From Chitinophagaceae bacterium (GTDB lineage Bacteria; Bacteroidota; Bacteroidia; Chitinophagales; Chitinophagaceae): DNA of 5,186 nucleotides. The notes under the pieces are model-generated. The model saw only the letters and a program-made list of their open reading frames with translations, was not told the origin of the DNA and made no database searches. The stretch spans positions 1 to 5,186 of the forward strand of contig CANIMM010000226.1 in NCBI GenBank assembly GCA_947468255.1, read 5' to 3'. Every line of letters begins with the position of its first letter. Position 1 is the first letter of the stretch. The position numbers were made by a program, and so were the translations under genes. Positions 5,157-5,186 of this stretch are shown one piece after another.

Positions 5157-5186
5157 CTGCTTCAAATTAACAATGCATGTACATAC

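Noticed and set aside
1..5186. Mobile element, CRISPR, toxin-antitoxin, defence system or structural RNA gene
   Set aside because: I saw no transposase, integrase, spaced repeats, terminal inverted repeats, tRNA-like sequence or unknown gene cluster. All five full-length proteins and the partial one belong to widespread families, so no undescribed system is claimed.

Overview
This 5.2 kb window looks like ordinary chromosome from a low-GC member of the Bacteroidota. Two things suggest this. The proteins read as Bacteroidota-type versions of housekeeping families. Five of the six candidate promoters carry a perfect match to the Bacteroidota -7 element TAnnTTTG, and the sixth matches 7 of 8; three also have a TTG 18-21 nt upstream at the -33 position. 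A Chitinophagaceae-like source is my impression from protein style and is not proven.

Layout, left to right. Positions 1-1482 (+) hold the C-terminal four-fifths of uvrC (nucleotide excision repair); its N-terminal GIY-YIG nuclease lies off the left edge. A 261-nt convergent gap follows. It has a strong bidirectional hairpin terminator next to greA and a second hairpin whose T-tract serves leftward transcription. On the minus strand, read right to left, come ridA (imine deaminase, 3331-3711), a D-2-hydroxyacid dehydrogenase of the short phosphoglycerate-dehydrogenase type (2308-3243) and greA (transcript cleavage factor, 1744-2217). These three do not look like a tight operon, because each has its own candidate promoter and a terminator separates the dehydrogenase from greA. 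On the plus strand, divergent from ridA across a 234-nt spacer, come tsaB (t6A tRNA modification, 3946-4635) and a cysteine-free ArsR-type winged-helix regulator (4737-5090) with a strong terminator. A promoter-like box after that terminator suggests another rightward gene starting at the right edge.

Functionally the genes cover DNA repair, transcription elongation, tRNA modification and metabolite damage control. A link between ridA and the dehydrogenase through serine metabolism is possible but speculative.

I found no mobile element, CRISPR array, toxin-antitoxin pair, tRNA or rRNA, and no evidence of an exotic new system. The most interesting observation is the greA leader. The best greA promoter lies upstream of the dehydrogenase terminator, so a greA transcript would begin with a complete terminator hairpin. 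This resembles the E. coli greA leader that yields the GraL RNAs. Smaller curiosities lie in the ridA-tsaB spacer: a short upstream ORF overlapping the tsaB start as ATGA, and an imperfect direct repeat.
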